A stretch of DNA of 52,676 bases from Eggerthellaceae bacterium (GCA_017434045.1 JAFRGA010000092.1:1-52676), one strand, 5' to 3'. Counted from the stretch's first letter, positions 6,368-15,845 are shown. The notes: generated by a model not told the origin, from the letters alone. Numbers and translations: made by a program.

Positions 6368-8547
6368 ACACTCACCCCCGTGGTCTCGACGTAATACGAG
6401 CGTATCCTCCCGAAAAGCCCCTGAACAGCGGCTATGCCATAGGCTTTCACGGGCTCAGGGATCGGGATGGTCACGGGTATGGAGGGGCCGCCTTCCCCGA
6501 GGAGCTCGATGGAGGCGATATCTATCGAGTCGCCCGTATCCTGGATAGCGTCCACCGCGAGCCGTTCCGCCTCGGTTAACACCGAGCCGAACAAGTCGGT
6601 CGACATCGCCGGATGGGCCACGATGCGCTGCTTGACCGCGAGGAAACCACCGGCCTGACCGTCGCCTTTGGCGGCGACGTGCCCGGAATTCACGAGGACC
6701 GGCTTGAGGGCGCCCACCTCTGCGGGCTGAAGGCCAATCGCCTCGATGGCGCTGCTGAGCTTATCGGCGGCCCAGGTCCCAAGCCCGCTTGCGCCGATGA
6801 GCGGCAATCCGTTGAGTCCCTCCTCCACCGCGCCGGTTATCGAGGATTGTCCATTCGAATAGGCGACGATCAGCCACGACCAGGCGTCGAGCACCATGCC
6901 GGCGGCGCCGACGGCGATGCCCCCGCCCTCTTTCAGATTGTCCAGCGCCGAGTTGATGACGGTGCGCTCTTCGTCGGATCCTTCGTCCAACACGGTTGCC
7001 CCCGCGACGGCGGCACGGGGTCCGAGGCTTCCCGAAGCATGAACGAACCCGCTCGTGAACCCGCCGGCAGCAGAGGTCGTCCCGCTGTTCACCACGAACG
7101 CTATTGATCCGAAACGCCCTGGCGGCTCGGGCTCGATGCGCTTGTCGACCGTCTCCTTCGCGGCATCGACGAGCTCTTGCAACAGGTCCCCGACGCTCTT
7201 CTCCACCTCGTCTTTCGGCTTCTGCGCCTCGCGCCGCGCCTTCTCGTAAGCTTGCGCCTCGTCGGCTACGGCTTGGTAGTGGTACTCGAAGCCGTTCTCG
7301 ATGGAAGTAGAGGCAGCTGCCACCTTTCCCATGCTCGATGCGTGGAACTCGCAGTAGGGGCATGTCTTGAAACCGCCTCCCTCGAGCATGCGTATCGACC
7401 CGTACGACGCTATCGAGCCGGCGCCCGGGCATCCGGACCATGCGTGCATCACGTACGATTCCTCGGTGTACGTCTCGGTTACCACCTCTCCTTCCAGCTC
7501 GGTTTGCACTTGCGTTTCCTTCACGTCGATGCTTATCGGGTAAGCCTGCTCGGTGTAAAGGGAAGTGGAGCGCATTTCTGACGTGTTGGCGGGCAGGTGC
7601 GGAAAGTACGCCTCGAAGGAGTCCTCGGTCTCATGTACGTACGCCTCGCCCATGAGATCCACCGCATAACCGTAGAACCGCTCGCGGAGCGCAGACCTTG
7701 CCTGGTCGTGGACAGAGCCGCTGTCAGGGCTTTCCGAGCAAAGGCGCTCCCAGTAGTAGTTTCGCGCGCGTTCGAGGGCCACCGAGAACGACCAGGCGTC
7801 GACGCTTTCGTACAGCGGGTTGGCCGAGCCCGACATGCCCGCAAGATGGGCGGCGCGCTCGTACATGCAGTACGAGGGGTTGTCCCCGCAATCGCGCATG
7901 AACGCGCGCTCCTTGCAGCGGTTCGCCTCTTCGGCGGCCTCCTCGGCCTTCTCGGCGTTCTCCCGGATCTCGTCGGCATTCTCCTCGACGTCTTCGACCA
8001 GCTCTTCGGCCTTCTTTCCCACATCCGGTTCCAGAGGCTTCCCTTCCGAGGGGACGAGGATTGCCGCTCCCAGGTAGACGGCACCCGAGGAGTCCCCGTT
8101 GTTTGCTGCCGCCACGCTCGCCGCGCAGGCGGCGGCGAAGTAGGGAAGCGCCTCCTGGAGCTTGCCGAGCGCCTTCGCAGCCCGTTCCGAAAACGCATTC
8201 CGCATAGAGATGATCTCCTTGCCGGCCTTTATCAAGGCGCCTGCGAGCTCTGCGGTAATGGGGACGCACAGCGCCACGCAGCCGAGCCCGGTCACCACCA
8301 ACCCGGTGAGCGTCAGCGACAACACGATCGCGTCGCAGAACCGGGCGACGATCATGTATTCCGCGACTTGGTTCTCGGCGGAGAGCGCCGCAGCGTCCGC
8401 AACGTCCTGCACTTCGGCGGAAGCCGATTGTATTCGATACACCTGGGCTGCCGTGAACAGCAGCGACAGCGTTATGAGCAGGGAGAGCACCATGCTTGTC
8501 GTGGTGAAGCCGTTCTCGTCCCTGAAGATGCCCCCATGCGACCTCAT
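6358..8547 (-). CDS. Large TadG-like pilus-associated membrane protein
   Basis: This 729-residue protein begins with a TadG-like N-terminal membrane helix (ENGFTTTSMVLSLLITLSLL, about 12-31) followed by a DAAALSAENQVAEY stretch, as in Flp-locus TadG proteins. A second hydrophobic region lies at about 75-105. A strongly charged helical stretch follows (VEDVEENADEIRENAEKAEE, coiled coil). The extracellular remainder includes CPYCEF and several other cysteines. Canonical TadG proteins are shorter and often carry a von Willebrand A domain; I see no MIDAS motif here. The start is chosen at the TGATG overlap with the upstream gene; a GTG seven codons earlier is possible. Likely a large surface-exposed or tip-like component. 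Confidence 0.75.
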   Translation of the reverse strand: MRSHGGIFRDENGFTTTSMVLSLLITLSLLFTAAQVYRIQSASAEVQDVADAAALSAENQVAEYMIVARFCDAIVLSLTLTGLVVTGLGCVALCVPITAELAGALIKAGKEIISMRNAFSERAAKALGKLQEALPYFAAACAASVAAANNGDSSGAVYLGAAILVPSEGKPLEPDVGKKAEELVEDVEENADEIRENAEKAEEAAEEANRCKERAFMRDCGDNPSYCMYERAAHLAGMSGSANPLYESVDAWSFSVALERARNYYWERLCSESPDSGSVHDQARSALRERFYGYAVDLMGEAYVHETEDSFEAYFPHLPANTSEMRSTSLYTEQAYPISIDVKETQVQTELEGEVVTETYTEESYVMHAWSGCPGAGSIASYGSIRMLEGGGFKTCPYCEFHASSMGKVAAASTSIENGFEYHYQAVADEAQAYEKARREAQKPKDEVEKSVGDLLQELVDAAKETVDKRIEPEPPGRFGSIAFVVNSGTTSAAGGFTSGFVHASGSLGPRAAVAGATVLDEGSDEERTVINSALDNLKEGGGIAVGAAGMVLDAWSWLIVAYSNGQSSITGAVEEGLNGLPLIGASGLGTWAADKLSSAIEAIGLQPAEVGALKPVLVNSGHVAAKGDGQAGGFLAVKQRIVAHPAMSTDLFGSVLTEAERLAVDAIQDTGDSIDIASIELLGEGGPSIPVTIPIPEPVKAYGIAAVQGLFGRIRSYYVETTGVSVWE

Positions 8548-9053
8548 CACAACCACCCGCCAATCCACGAAGCGGGGTTAAGCCCGAGCTCTGACGATGC
8601 GGCCCACGAAGGTTGAGTGGGCAGCGTCACGCTCTCCTCGATCTCGAGGTTCCCCGCTGCATTGGTCAGGCCCATGAGCTTCGCCCCCGAATCGAAGAGG
8701 GGCAAGGGGCGCACCTCGTTGACGATGCGGACCGTGACGCTGTCGCTCGATTCACCGCCGATGAGCTGGATGTCCCAACTGCAGTTGCCGCCGTGCACGT
8801 GGAAGCAGTCGTGTTGGGGAATTGCGGCCAGGCGGTGCCTGACGAAGGCCTCGCAGCTGCGAGCCATCGACCCTTGGGCGTCTGTGCTCGTCGCGAGCAA
8901 TCGGCAAGCCTCGGCGGCGGCGCCGCCCATGACTATGCGGTCGTAGAGGACGATTCCCGGTTGCAGCAGCATCAGCAGGAGCAGGAACAGCACGGGAATG
9001 ACCACGGCGGCCTCTACGCTGCCTTGTCCTCGCTCGTCGTGCAGGACGGTCAT
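8547..9053 (-). CDS. TadE/TadG-like pseudopilin
   Basis: This 168-residue protein has a leader ending ERGQGSVEAAVVIPVLFLLL, a typical class III prepilin cleavage site (Gly, then Glu at +5) and hydrophobic helix. The C-terminal extracytoplasmic domain has three cysteines. The ATG at 9053 has AAGGAGGT about nine bases upstream. The open frame extends another 100 codons upstream, but that part is low-quality sequence overlapping the intergenic gap and should not be included. Its stop overlaps the next start as TGATG. Confidence 0.85.
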   Translation of the reverse strand: MTVLHDERGQGSVEAAVVIPVLFLLLLMLLQPGIVLYDRIVMGGAAAEACRLLATSTDAQGSMARSCEAFVRHRLAAIPQHDCFHVHGGNCSWDIQLIGGESSDSVTVRIVNEVRPLPLFDSGAKLMGLTNAAGNLEIEESVTLPTQPSWAASSELGLNPASWIGGWL

Positions 9054-9145
9054 GGGCACACCACCTCCTTGGGTCGGTAGTTGTTGGTCGGTAGACGATG
9101 GCCATCGGGGCGTAGAAGCACCCGGGCCGGTTCGATCGGACTTGA

Positions 9146-9451
9146 TCAGTAAAGGAAGATGTCGGTTATCGTTACGGGTGCGACGGTTTGGATGTGATGC
9201 GATGCAACCGCGAGCACGTGGTTCAAGATCAAACCGCTGTCGAGCGCGTGCCAAAGCGTTGCAAGGGCGACCGTCAAGGACATGAACCCCGCCATCACGA
9301 CCGCGAACTCCACGGTCGATTGTCCGCGTACCTGCCAGGAGGGGCCTGGCCATGCGGTAGGGTATGGCTTTGAGCTGCCAAGATGGGAAACCGTCTGTCC
9401 CATAGCTTCCGGCTGGGCGCCCTTCCTGGGGGCGAGAAGCGCGCCCAGCAT
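9146..9451 (-). CDS. Pseudopilin with Flp-type N-terminus
   Basis: This 101-residue protein contains VRGQSTVEFAVVMAGFMSLT, again the Gly/+5 Glu processing site with a following hydrophobic helix, and a short C-terminal tail. The ATG lies two bases after the stop of the flp gene (TAACCATG), so it is probably translated by reinitiation. An internal Met (GQTVSHLG...) is an alternative start and would give a shorter leader. A 92-base gap follows before the next pseudopilin. It is likely a minor pilin. Confidence 0.75.
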   Translation of the reverse strand: MLGALLAPRKGAQPEAMGQTVSHLGSSKPYPTAWPGPSWQVRGQSTVEFAVVMAGFMSLTVALATLWHALDSGLILNHVLAVASHHIQTVAPVTITDIFLY

Positions 9452-9453
9452 GG

Positions 9454-9687
9454 TTAGAGCCCGTTTATCCCCTCGGCAATCGCGTTCCAGAGCTCCTGCA
9501 AGCGCGGCCGGAAAACCATGATCGCCAGGATGGCGATGACCACGAGCACGCCTACGAGGATGGCGTACTCCGTCGTCCCCTGGCCTTTCGACGAACGCAC
9601 GAGCGTTTGGGCGCGCGTCGATGACCAGGCGCAGAACCGCCTCGAACCTTCCAAAACGTTGTTTGCCAGTTGCGTAGCTGCTTTCAT
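9454..9687 (-). CDS. flp: Flp pilin, major subunit candidate
   Basis: This 77-residue protein has SSKGQGTTEYAILVGVLVVI, which is the Flp prepilin signature: a cleavable leader up to Gly, then Glu at +5 and Tyr at +6, then a hydrophobic helix and a short tail. The Glu-Tyr pair marks the major Flp pilin rather than the TadE/F pseudopilins. The start at 9687 is supported by AGGTGA five bases upstream; ATG at 9693 is the alternative. The leader of about 35 residues is longer than in Gram-negative Flp pilins. It follows tadC, as in many actinobacterial tad loci. Confidence 0.9.
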   Translation of the reverse strand: MKAATQLANNVLEGSRRFCAWSSTRAQTLVRSSKGQGTTEYAILVGVLVVIAILAIMVFRPRLQELWNAIAEGINGL

Positions 9688-9784
9688 GACCATCACCTTT
9701 CCTCGTCAAGAACTTCAAGCGCATCTGCGCTCCTTTCCCTTTGAAACCGCGGCTGTCCGGCTTCGCCTCCGCCAAGCCGCCGGA

Positions 9785-10744
9785 TTATCGGAAACCGCCT
9801 GCCAGCTCGAGCAGGATGGGCCCCAAGACGAGCAGCAGCATGGCGGGCAGGATGAGCGTGCCCGTGGGCAGCATCATCTTCACGGGGGCTTTCGCCACGC
9901 GCTCCTCGAGTGCGGTGCGGTAATTCGCCCTCGACTGAGCCGCCGCCTCTTCGAGCAGCTCGGTCAAGGCCGAGCCGAACCGCAGGCTGCGCACGATGCT
10001 GTCGACGATGCGGGAGAGCTGTTCGCATTCATATGCGCTGGCGAGCTCGCGCAGGGCGTCCTCGCGCGTCACGATCCCGATCGACCAGCTGCGATGAGCC
10101 CGTGCGCACGCGCGGGCGAACCCGTTGTCGAAATGCGAGCCGTACAGCTCGAAGCTCCTGTCGAACGTCAGCCCGCTGCGCAAGCCCAGCGAGACGACCT
10201 CGAGCATCTCGGAGAGGTAGCGTTGCGCAGTCGCGGTCCTCTCGCGGCATGCCGAGCGAACGGCCCGTTTCGGGGTGGAAAGCCCCAGAAGAAAGCCTGC
10301 GACTCCAAGTAAGAGGCCAAGCTCGTTCGAGAGCGGCATTCCCACTAACGCGCCGGCGAGCGCCATGACCAGGGCAAGCCGAATCTTCGTCTCGCAGTAG
10401 GCATCGACGCTGATCTCCTTCGAACACCCTGCGATTTTCGAACGTTGCTCGAACCAGGCACCGGCGCGGCTTGCCGCGGCTTTGCCGGAGCGGACGCTTG
10501 GGGAGAGCGCGACTGTCGAGTCGGCGTACAGGCGCCTGGTCAGGGTCTCCGCATAGCGCAGGGCGAAATGACGCGACCTCTGGGCAGCTGTCCGGCTGCC
10601 TTTGACGGTCGAGATGCGCCCGTATGAAGCTTCGCGCTTCTTGGCGCGGTCCGCGCGAGTTGCGGCGGACAACAGCGCGAAAGCCGCCGCCATTCCCGAT
10701 AACGCGCAGGCACCTGCTCCCAGCGCCAGCACGGCCCCGCTCAT
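9785..10744 (-). CDS. tadC: Tad pilus inner-membrane platform protein TadC
   Basis: This 319-residue protein is of the type II secretion F/TadC family. It has an N-terminal membrane helix (about 1-27), a paired hydrophobic region near 125-160, a cytoplasmic GspF domain (EMLEVVSLGLRSGLTFDRSF and LRSLRFGSALTELLEEAAAQ are the diagnostic helical repeats) and a final membrane pair including TLILPAMLLLVLGPILLEL. With TadB it forms the membrane platform on which the TadA ATPase acts. The ATG overlaps the tadB stop by four bases (ATGA). Longer upstream frames in this phase are shadows of tadB. Confidence 0.92.
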   Translation of the reverse strand: MSGAVLALGAGACALSGMAAAFALLSAATRADRAKKREASYGRISTVKGSRTAAQRSRHFALRYAETLTRRLYADSTVALSPSVRSGKAAASRAGAWFEQRSKIAGCSKEISVDAYCETKIRLALVMALAGALVGMPLSNELGLLLGVAGFLLGLSTPKRAVRSACRERTATAQRYLSEMLEVVSLGLRSGLTFDRSFELYGSHFDNGFARACARAHRSWSIGIVTREDALRELASAYECEQLSRIVDSIVRSLRFGSALTELLEEAAAQSRANYRTALEERVAKAPVKMMLPTGTLILPAMLLLVLGPILLELAGGFR

Positions 10745-11718
10745 GAGACACCGTCCACAGACAGCGCTCTGCGTACGAGGACGATGCCGGCCAGCTGCAT
10801 GACTATCGCAAGCGTGAGCAGGCCGTATCCCACGGGTCCCGAGAAGAATGGGGAGAGGAAATCGGGGCTTGCCAGCGAGAAGGCGGCCACGAGGATGAAG
10901 GGCATGATCGCGACCACGCGCGCGGACAGCTTCGCCTGGGCCGTTTGCACGCGCAGCGACCGGCGCAGGGCAAGCTCGCCTTTGACCGAATCGGTGGCGG
11001 CTTCCAGCACTTGGCGCATGGCCCCGCCGCTTTGATGGTGCACGTCGAGCGCGACGGCCACGAACGCGAGCTCGGAAGCGTAGGCACCCTCGCGAAGCTC
11101 CTCGAGCGCGGCTTGCGCGCTTCCGCCCATCTCGAGGATGTGCGCGCTTCTTGCAAACGTCGCGCCAAGCGGGCCGGGCACGTCTTCGGCAACCTGCCTG
11201 AAGGTTTGCAGGAGCGTGAAGCCGGTTCCGAAGCAAGCCGACATGGATTCCAGAGCACTGGGAACCGCCTCCCTGACCGATTCCTGATGCTTGTCGAGCT
11301 GGTTTCCCGCCACGGCGGAAAGAATCGCAATTAGGCACAGCGGGACGGCGAAAGCCCCCACCATGCTGCCCGTTGCGGCAAACGAGGCGCCGCCCGCAAC
11401 GAGCGCCCCTGCAATCAACACGGTGAGCAGGGGCCTTGGAGAAGTCGCTAGATTCCTCCCCTCGCAGAAAAGCGTGAGTCCGTCCATGACGTTCGCGGCT
11501 TTCTCCCATTTTAAAAGCTTAGAGGACAGGCCTATGAGCAGGGGAAAGCCGTTGCGCAGCCTCCAGAGTGCGAGGGCCCTCATCGTGGGCTCGTCACCTT
11601 GCGTCGCCAACGACGACCAGCGCTTGCGCATCTCCATGCCAAGCGAGAGCGTAGCGGCGAACAGGCATCCGAAGCCTGCTAACGCTGCCATCAGTCCAAC
11701 GAGCATGCGCGCTTCCAT
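10741..11718 (-). CDS. tadB: Tad pilus inner-membrane platform protein TadB
   Basis: This 325-residue partner of TadC has membrane helices near the N-terminus, a paired helix region around 95-135, the GspF-type domain (VPSALESMSACFGTGFTLLQ, then a second conserved block near DVHHQSGGAMRQVLEAA) and two C-terminal helices. Start ATG has GGAGGTGGAAGA before it, inside the last codons of tadA, which it overlaps by 28 bases. An in-frame extension to 11841 has no ribosome site and would overlap tadA further. Confidence 0.92.
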   Translation of the reverse strand: MEARMLVGLMAALAGFGCLFAATLSLGMEMRKRWSSLATQGDEPTMRALALWRLRNGFPLLIGLSSKLLKWEKAANVMDGLTLFCEGRNLATSPRPLLTVLIAGALVAGGASFAATGSMVGAFAVPLCLIAILSAVAGNQLDKHQESVREAVPSALESMSACFGTGFTLLQTFRQVAEDVPGPLGATFARSAHILEMGGSAQAALEELREGAYASELAFVAVALDVHHQSGGAMRQVLEAATDSVKGELALRRSLRVQTAQAKLSARVVAIMPFILVAAFSLASPDFLSPFFSGPVGYGLLTLAIVMQLAGIVLVRRALSVDGVS

Positions 11719-13010
11719 TCTTCCACCTCCTCGTGATCGGCAATGCCGTCCCTTTCGATCCGCTCGAGCCATTCGGGGACCCGAACCCACGAGCCCTGCT
11801 CGACATCGGCTTTTCTGGTGTAAATCGGGCTGGATACGCATCGTCCGCGGTCGCGGTCGAACTCGAGCGACACGACGTCGGTGACCCTCCTGCGGCCGTC
11901 CATGGCGCGTTGGGTCTGGACGACGAGGTCTATCGCGCTTGCGATGTTCGCCTCGATCACGTCGACCGGCAGGTCGGCCACGTACCTGACCATCGTCGTC
12001 AGCCTCGATATCGACTCCTCGGGCGAATTTGCGTGCAACGTGGTGAGCGAGCCGTCGTGCCCGGTGTTCATGGCAGTGAGCATGTCAAGCGCTTCGGCGC
12101 CCCGGCATTCGCCAACGATGATGCGGTCGGGCCTCATCCGCAGCGAGTTGATGACGAGGTCGCGGATGGTCACCTCGCCCGTTCCCTCCGCGTTTCGCGG
12201 GCGCGCCTCGAGCCGCGCGACATCGGGGTGTGTTTGAAAGCGCAGCTCGGCCGAGTCTTCGATGGTCACGATCCGCTCCTCGTGGGGAATCGAGCACGAG
12301 AGCGCGTTGAGCAGCGTCGTCTTGCCACTACCCGTTCCCCCGCATACCGCGATGCTCGTCCGCGCACGGACCGCCCAGATGAGGAACGTGCGCAACGGGC
12401 CGTCGATGGAGCCCGACTCCTGCATCTCCTCCAGCGTGATCACGTGTTCGGAGAATTTACGGATGGTCAGGTAGGGCCCGTCTATGGCGATGGGAGGCAC
12501 TACGACGTTGACGCGGTGGCCTTGCGGCAGACGTGCGTTCACCATGGGGGACGCCTCGTCGATGCGGCGTCCGAGGGGGCCGAGTATCCTATCAACCAGC
12601 GCTCGAAGCTCCGCCTCGTCGGCGAATTTCCGATCCGATGGCGAAATTTTCCCCTCGCGTTCGAAGAAGACGTTGTGCGGTCCGTTCGCCATGATTTCGG
12701 TGATGCTCTCGTCTGCGAGCATGTCCTCGAGGACGCCGAAGCCGAACAGGACGTCGAGCAGCTGCCCGACGAGGGTTTCGCGCACCTCTGCGCTGGCGTA
12801 AGCCCATTGCGGCCCCTCGAACAGTCGACGGCATGCGCCCCGCACCTCGTTGCGGGCGCGCTCAGGGTTTTCGCTGGCGAGCTTTGCCAGCTCGTCGACG
12901 GGGACGATCTCCTGGAGTTGTTTGCGCAAAGCGGGGAGGAGCGTGCTCTCGGATGTTGTAGGCTCGGCTTTTGCTGAGCTGGCGCGTTGCGCGCGATCGT
13001 AGAAGCTCAT
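11691..13010 (-). CDS. tadA: Tad pilus secretion ATPase TadA/CpaF
   Basis: This 439-residue hexameric ATPase powers Flp pilus extension (and probably retraction). It carries the CpaF N-terminal domain ([20 protein letters not shown]), an Asp box, Walker [10 protein letters not shown] (about 224-232), the Walker B region [12 protein letters not shown] (about 294-305) and the His box [10 protein letters not shown]. Everything needed for activity is present. The ATG at 13010 overlaps the tadZ stop by four bases; a GTG three codons upstream is less likely. It is the strongest functional marker of the locus. Confidence 0.97.
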   Translation of the reverse strand: MSFYDRAQRASSAKAEPTTSESTLLPALRKQLQEIVPVDELAKLASENPERARNEVRGACRRLFEGPQWAYASAEVRETLVGQLLDVLFGFGVLEDMLADESITEIMANGPHNVFFEREGKISPSDRKFADEAELRALVDRILGPLGRRIDEASPMVNARLPQGHRVNVVVPPIAIDGPYLTIRKFSEHVITLEEMQESGSIDGPLRTFLIWAVRARTSIAVCGGTGSGKTTLLNALSCSIPHEERIVTIEDSAELRFQTHPDVARLEARPRNAEGTGEVTIRDLVINSLRMRPDRIIVGECRGAEALDMLTAMNTGHDGSLTTLHANSPEESISRLTTMVRYVADLPVDVIEANIASAIDLVVQTQRAMDGRRRVTDVVSLEFDRDRGRCVSSPIYTRKADVEQGSWVRVPEWLERIERDGIADHEEVEEWKRACSLD

Positions 13011-14440
13011 TTGCCCCACCCCTTCCTCTTGACACCGTGACGGCCTCGCCGCTTGCTTCCGGGAAGATGCAGATGGGCGTCAGCGGCTTGTTGCTGTTCG
13101 GACCCCGTGGAGGGGAGCAACATCGCGAGCAGGCGCTGCAAGCTCAGGCACAGCTCGTTTCCCGAATCGATCAGTTCCGTGACCGCGCCGGCGGAAAGGT
13201 AGTCCTCGACGTCCCTTCCGCCGTCCCTCAGCTCCTGAACCGTGGCGCCCTGCAGGGCGAACGAAACGTCGATGGACGTGAGCGGAGCGCCTTTGGCGCA
13301 GCGGTTCAGCGCGAATTGGAACTGGCCTGTCGCGATGCCGCATCGTGCGCAGAGGTCGAGCGCATGACGGCCCGCGCGAACGGATGACGAGCGTTGGTCG
13401 ATGAGGAACAGCACGGCCGTGCTCCGCTCGAAGAGGGCGGCGTGCTGCTCTGCCCACGATGCCCCCGTGTTCGCGATGATGACGTCGAAGGAAGGGGACA
13501 GCAGCTCGAGCAGCGCGGGAACGGCATGAGCGATGCTCTCCGCCATCTCGAGTTTAGAGGGGGCGGCCAGGAGTGCAGGTCGCTCTACGTGCTTCAGCTC
13601 CCGGTCGATCAGTTCCGGTCGCTCGAGGGCCTCGTCGATGGCAAGCGGCTTCTCGATTCCCGCCATCAGCGCGGCGTCTCCGAACGGCAGGTCGTAGTCG
13701 ATGAGCAGCGTGCGGTATCCCATCGAGTGGGCAAGGTACGCCCCGAGAACCGATATCGTCGACTTCCCGGCGCCTCCGCTGCCGCTGACCACGGGAAGCA
13801 CGAAGCTCGCGCTTGATGCCGCCGGAGAGTGCGTCGGTCGTGCCAGGCGCCTGACCGCATCTTGGACTGCGGCTTCCGTTTCCGGCACGACCGTTGATGC
13901 GGCCTGGATGAGTGCGGGCTGCTCTTTAACCGAAAGGTTCAGCAGGGCATTCGAGGCCTCGGCATCCTCGGCTGAGGGCGTCTTTCCGCCGACGCAAGGG
14001 GGCGCCGCATCGTGGATGGATTCTGCCGTGGCGGACGAGTCCAGGCCAGCTGAGGCGGGCGTTCGCCCCTCTTGACGTGCGCTCTCCTTTGTCGTGCCGT
14101 AGCGTTCCACGAAGGCCCCCTTCCCCATGACCTCGTCGATCGATGCGGTATGTGCCCTGCTCAGGAGCGAGCCGCCGCCTTCGAAGTCGACAAGCCTCAC
14201 CACGAGTTCCGGGCAGTCCGCCTTCAGGGTTGCGGCAAGGTTGATGGCTTCGACGTCGTCGCACGAGACCACCCAAGCTTCTTCGAGGTCGTCTTCGCAG
14301 CGTATGCCGCTCCTTGCCGATTGCCCGTCGAAGTAGAGGTCTATCCAAGGCTGTATCTCGAGGTTTTCTCCCGCAAGCCCGATAAGCCCTGGATTTCGGC
14401 ACGACTGCTCGTCGATACACAACGCGATCCTCTTGCTCAT
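13007..14440 (-). CDS. tadZ: Pilus localisation ATPase TadZ/CpaE
   Basis: This 477-residue protein has an atypical receiver-like N-terminal region (about 1-110). A long low-complexity linker rich in Ala/Ser/Pro/Glu follows (about 115-205), then a MinD/ParA-type ATPase domain with deviant Walker A GSGGAGKST (about 220-228) and LLIDYDLPFGDAALM. In the TadZ/CpaE family this domain places the pilus machine in the cell. The C-terminal tail is basic ([16 protein letters not shown]), perhaps for membrane or nucleic-acid contact. Two bases separate the cpaB stop from this ATG, so the genes are coupled. Confidence 0.9.
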   Translation of the reverse strand: MSKRIALCIDEQSCRNPGLIGLAGENLEIQPWIDLYFDGQSARSGIRCEDDLEEAWVVSCDDVEAINLAATLKADCPELVVRLVDFEGGGSLLSRAHTASIDEVMGKGAFVERYGTTKESARQEGRTPASAGLDSSATAESIHDAAPPCVGGKTPSAEDAEASNALLNLSVKEQPALIQAASTVVPETEAAVQDAVRRLARPTHSPAASSASFVLPVVSGSGGAGKSTISVLGAYLAHSMGYRTLLIDYDLPFGDAALMAGIEKPLAIDEALERPELIDRELKHVERPALLAAPSKLEMAESIAHAVPALLELLSPSFDVIIANTGASWAEQHAALFERSTAVLFLIDQRSSSVRAGRHALDLCARCGIATGQFQFALNRCAKGAPLTSIDVSFALQGATVQELRDGGRDVEDYLSAGAVTELIDSGNELCLSLQRLLAMLLPSTGSEQQQAADAHLHLPGSKRRGRHGVKRKGWGK

Positions 14441-14442
14441 GG

Positions 14443-15321
14443 CTATTCCTCATCGTCCGAATCGGCTTGACCGGCTTCGGCGGCATCTGGCGACGACCCA
14501 GCTTCGGCCGACTGGGCTTCTGAACTCGCCTCAGGGGCAGCGCTTGCCGAAGAAGCTTCAGCGGAGGGCTGGTCTTGTTCGGCGGCATTGCCTTCAGATT
14601 GCCCTGCTGGCTGGTCGGCTGGGGCGCTTGAGCCGCTTTCAGGCTGGCTGCCTTCTTGCGCAGTGTCGTCTGCAGCTTGCGAGGGCATGTTCCCCGGGAG
14701 TGCGAAGTACAGGTTGGTCTTCCCGGAGGCAGCGATGATCTCCTCCACGCGCTCTGGGGCGACGGCGAGCGTTATCCATCCCGAATCGTTCGAGACGAGG
14801 GACCCGGATTCTCCGACCGAAGTCGCCAGGACGATCACGTTTTGCGCCAGGGGAGTTGTGCCTGAGCTGCCGAGCGAGTACACGTCCACGCTCATGCCAG
14901 GGCGAATCGCGCCGCCAACCGCCTGCACCGCCTTCGTCGGCACGCTCACTGCATCGAAACCTTGGGGGATATCGAGCGCGCCGGGTCCCTCTTGAAAACG
15001 CCGCTCCGAGATAACCTCTCCCTTCAGGATGGAAGAGGTTGCAGTTCTCCCGACGGCAGCCATGCTGTCGCTCACGGCTTGCTCGGGAAGGAGGTCGGCG
15101 ATCCACAGTTTCGTCTCGACAGCTGAGGCGTCAAGCCGTTCCCCTGCGGCGACATCGCGCGTCGCCACGCACACTTCCACCTGCTCGCCGCCGTAGCGGG
15201 CAAGCACCTCGGCACGAGCCGCGTTTGCTTCGCCCTGCACGTTCCACAAGAATCCGGCAACGCACGCCGCGCAAAGCGTGCCGCACGCAACTGCCGCAAT
15301 AGTCAAATGTCGTTGCTTCAT
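14443..15321 (-). CDS. cpaB: Flp pilus assembly protein CpaB (SAF domain)
   Basis: This 292-residue protein has an N-terminal membrane anchor (about 5-27) and a SAF domain (VEVCVATRDVAAGERLDASA at about 48-67, followed by KGEVISERRF). An RcpC/CpaB domain follows with GGAIRPGMSVDVYSLG and TLAVAPERVEEI. The last 80 residues are a Ser/Ala/Glu/Gln-rich, very acidic tail that could reach into the cell wall. CpaB normally meets a secretin in Gram-negatives; no secretin is present, as expected for a monoderm. It is the first gene of the operon, with GGGAG before its ATG; a weak promoter with GATAAT (complement of 15354-15359) may lie just upstream. Confidence 0.9.
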   Translation of the reverse strand: MKQRHLTIAAVACGTLCAACVAGFLWNVQGEANAARAEVLARYGGEQVEVCVATRDVAAGERLDASAVETKLWIADLLPEQAVSDSMAAVGRTATSSILKGEVISERRFQEGPGALDIPQGFDAVSVPTKAVQAVGGAIRPGMSVDVYSLGSSGTTPLAQNVIVLATSVGESGSLVSNDSGWITLAVAPERVEEIIAASGKTNLYFALPGNMPSQAADDTAQEGSQPESGSSAPADQPAGQSEGNAAEQDQPSAEASSASAAPEASSEAQSAEAGSSPDAAEAGQADSDDEE

Positions 15322-15681
15322 CCGATCTCCCTCGCCGATTGATGTGGCCTTGAATTATCCGAGTCGAACCTTGCCGTGGAAGTCGACGCCCGCTGGCATG
15401 CCGGCATGCGCCAACTGCATCGTTTGGCGTCGTTGCCCAGTGCTTCTTGAGCGCGAAACGCGCTTCTTTCTGATGCGATAACGCAACGAGTCTCATCGGC
15501 TTTCGCTGGAACCTGAGCGCTTTGGCCCTCGCGTATGAACCGGCTACGCGTTGTTCTTCGATTGCCTTGTGGCCACGTGCGCATACAGCGCTCATCGATG
15601 TGAGCGAGAAATGGGGAAATCCGCCTTCCCTGTGCAGTGGATTGCGGATTTCCCCAATATGTGGGAAGATTGCACCCGTTC
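15322..15681. other. Intergenic region upstream of the Tad operon, with hairpin
   Basis: These 360 bases separate cpaB (minus) from tRNA-Val (plus). GGGGAAATCCGC (15613-15624) pairs perfectly with GCGGATTTCCCC (15644-15655) around a 19-base loop, ending 26 bases before the tRNA. No convincing gene is seen. Promoters for the pilus operon and for the tRNA should lie here. Confidence 0.6.
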
Positions 15682-15756
15682 GGTCGAGTGGCGCAGCGGG
15701 AGCGCAGGTGCCTTACAAGCACAAGGTCGGGGGTTCAAATCCCTCCTCGACCACCA
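15682..15756 (+). tRNA. tRNA-Val (anticodon UAC)
   Basis: The sequence folds as a complete tRNA. The acceptor stem is GGTCGAG with CTCGACC, the D arm is GCGC/GCGC, and the anticodon arm has loop CTTACAA (anticodon TAC). The T arm is GGGGG-TTCAAAT-CCCTC, and A73 is followed by an encoded CCA. Its 3' half is duplicated at 18838 and, in degraded form, at about 21008, so it is the attachment site of a genomic island. Confidence 0.95.
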
Positions 15757-15764
15757 GAAACAAA

Positions 15765-15795
15765 CAAGGTCCCCACCATGGGGACCTTGCCTTTT
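15765..15795 (+). terminator. Terminator of tRNA-Val
   Basis: CAAGGTCCCC (15765-15774) pairs with GGGGACCTTG (15780-15789) around a 5-base loop, followed by CCTTTTC. A matching hairpin follows the third repeat copy at 21057-21079, showing that this downstream part was also duplicated. Confidence 0.8.
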
Positions 15796-15845
15796 CAATG
15801 GCCATCGCCTGGTTTGAACCCCGCGAGGCCGCGGGGGCGCTCCCC

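Noticed and set aside
7597..8616. 339-codon plus-strand frame opposite the TadG-like gene
   Set aside because: Antisense shadow with Arg/His/Gly-rich composition and no family features; the minus-strand operon with coupled stops and starts explains the region.
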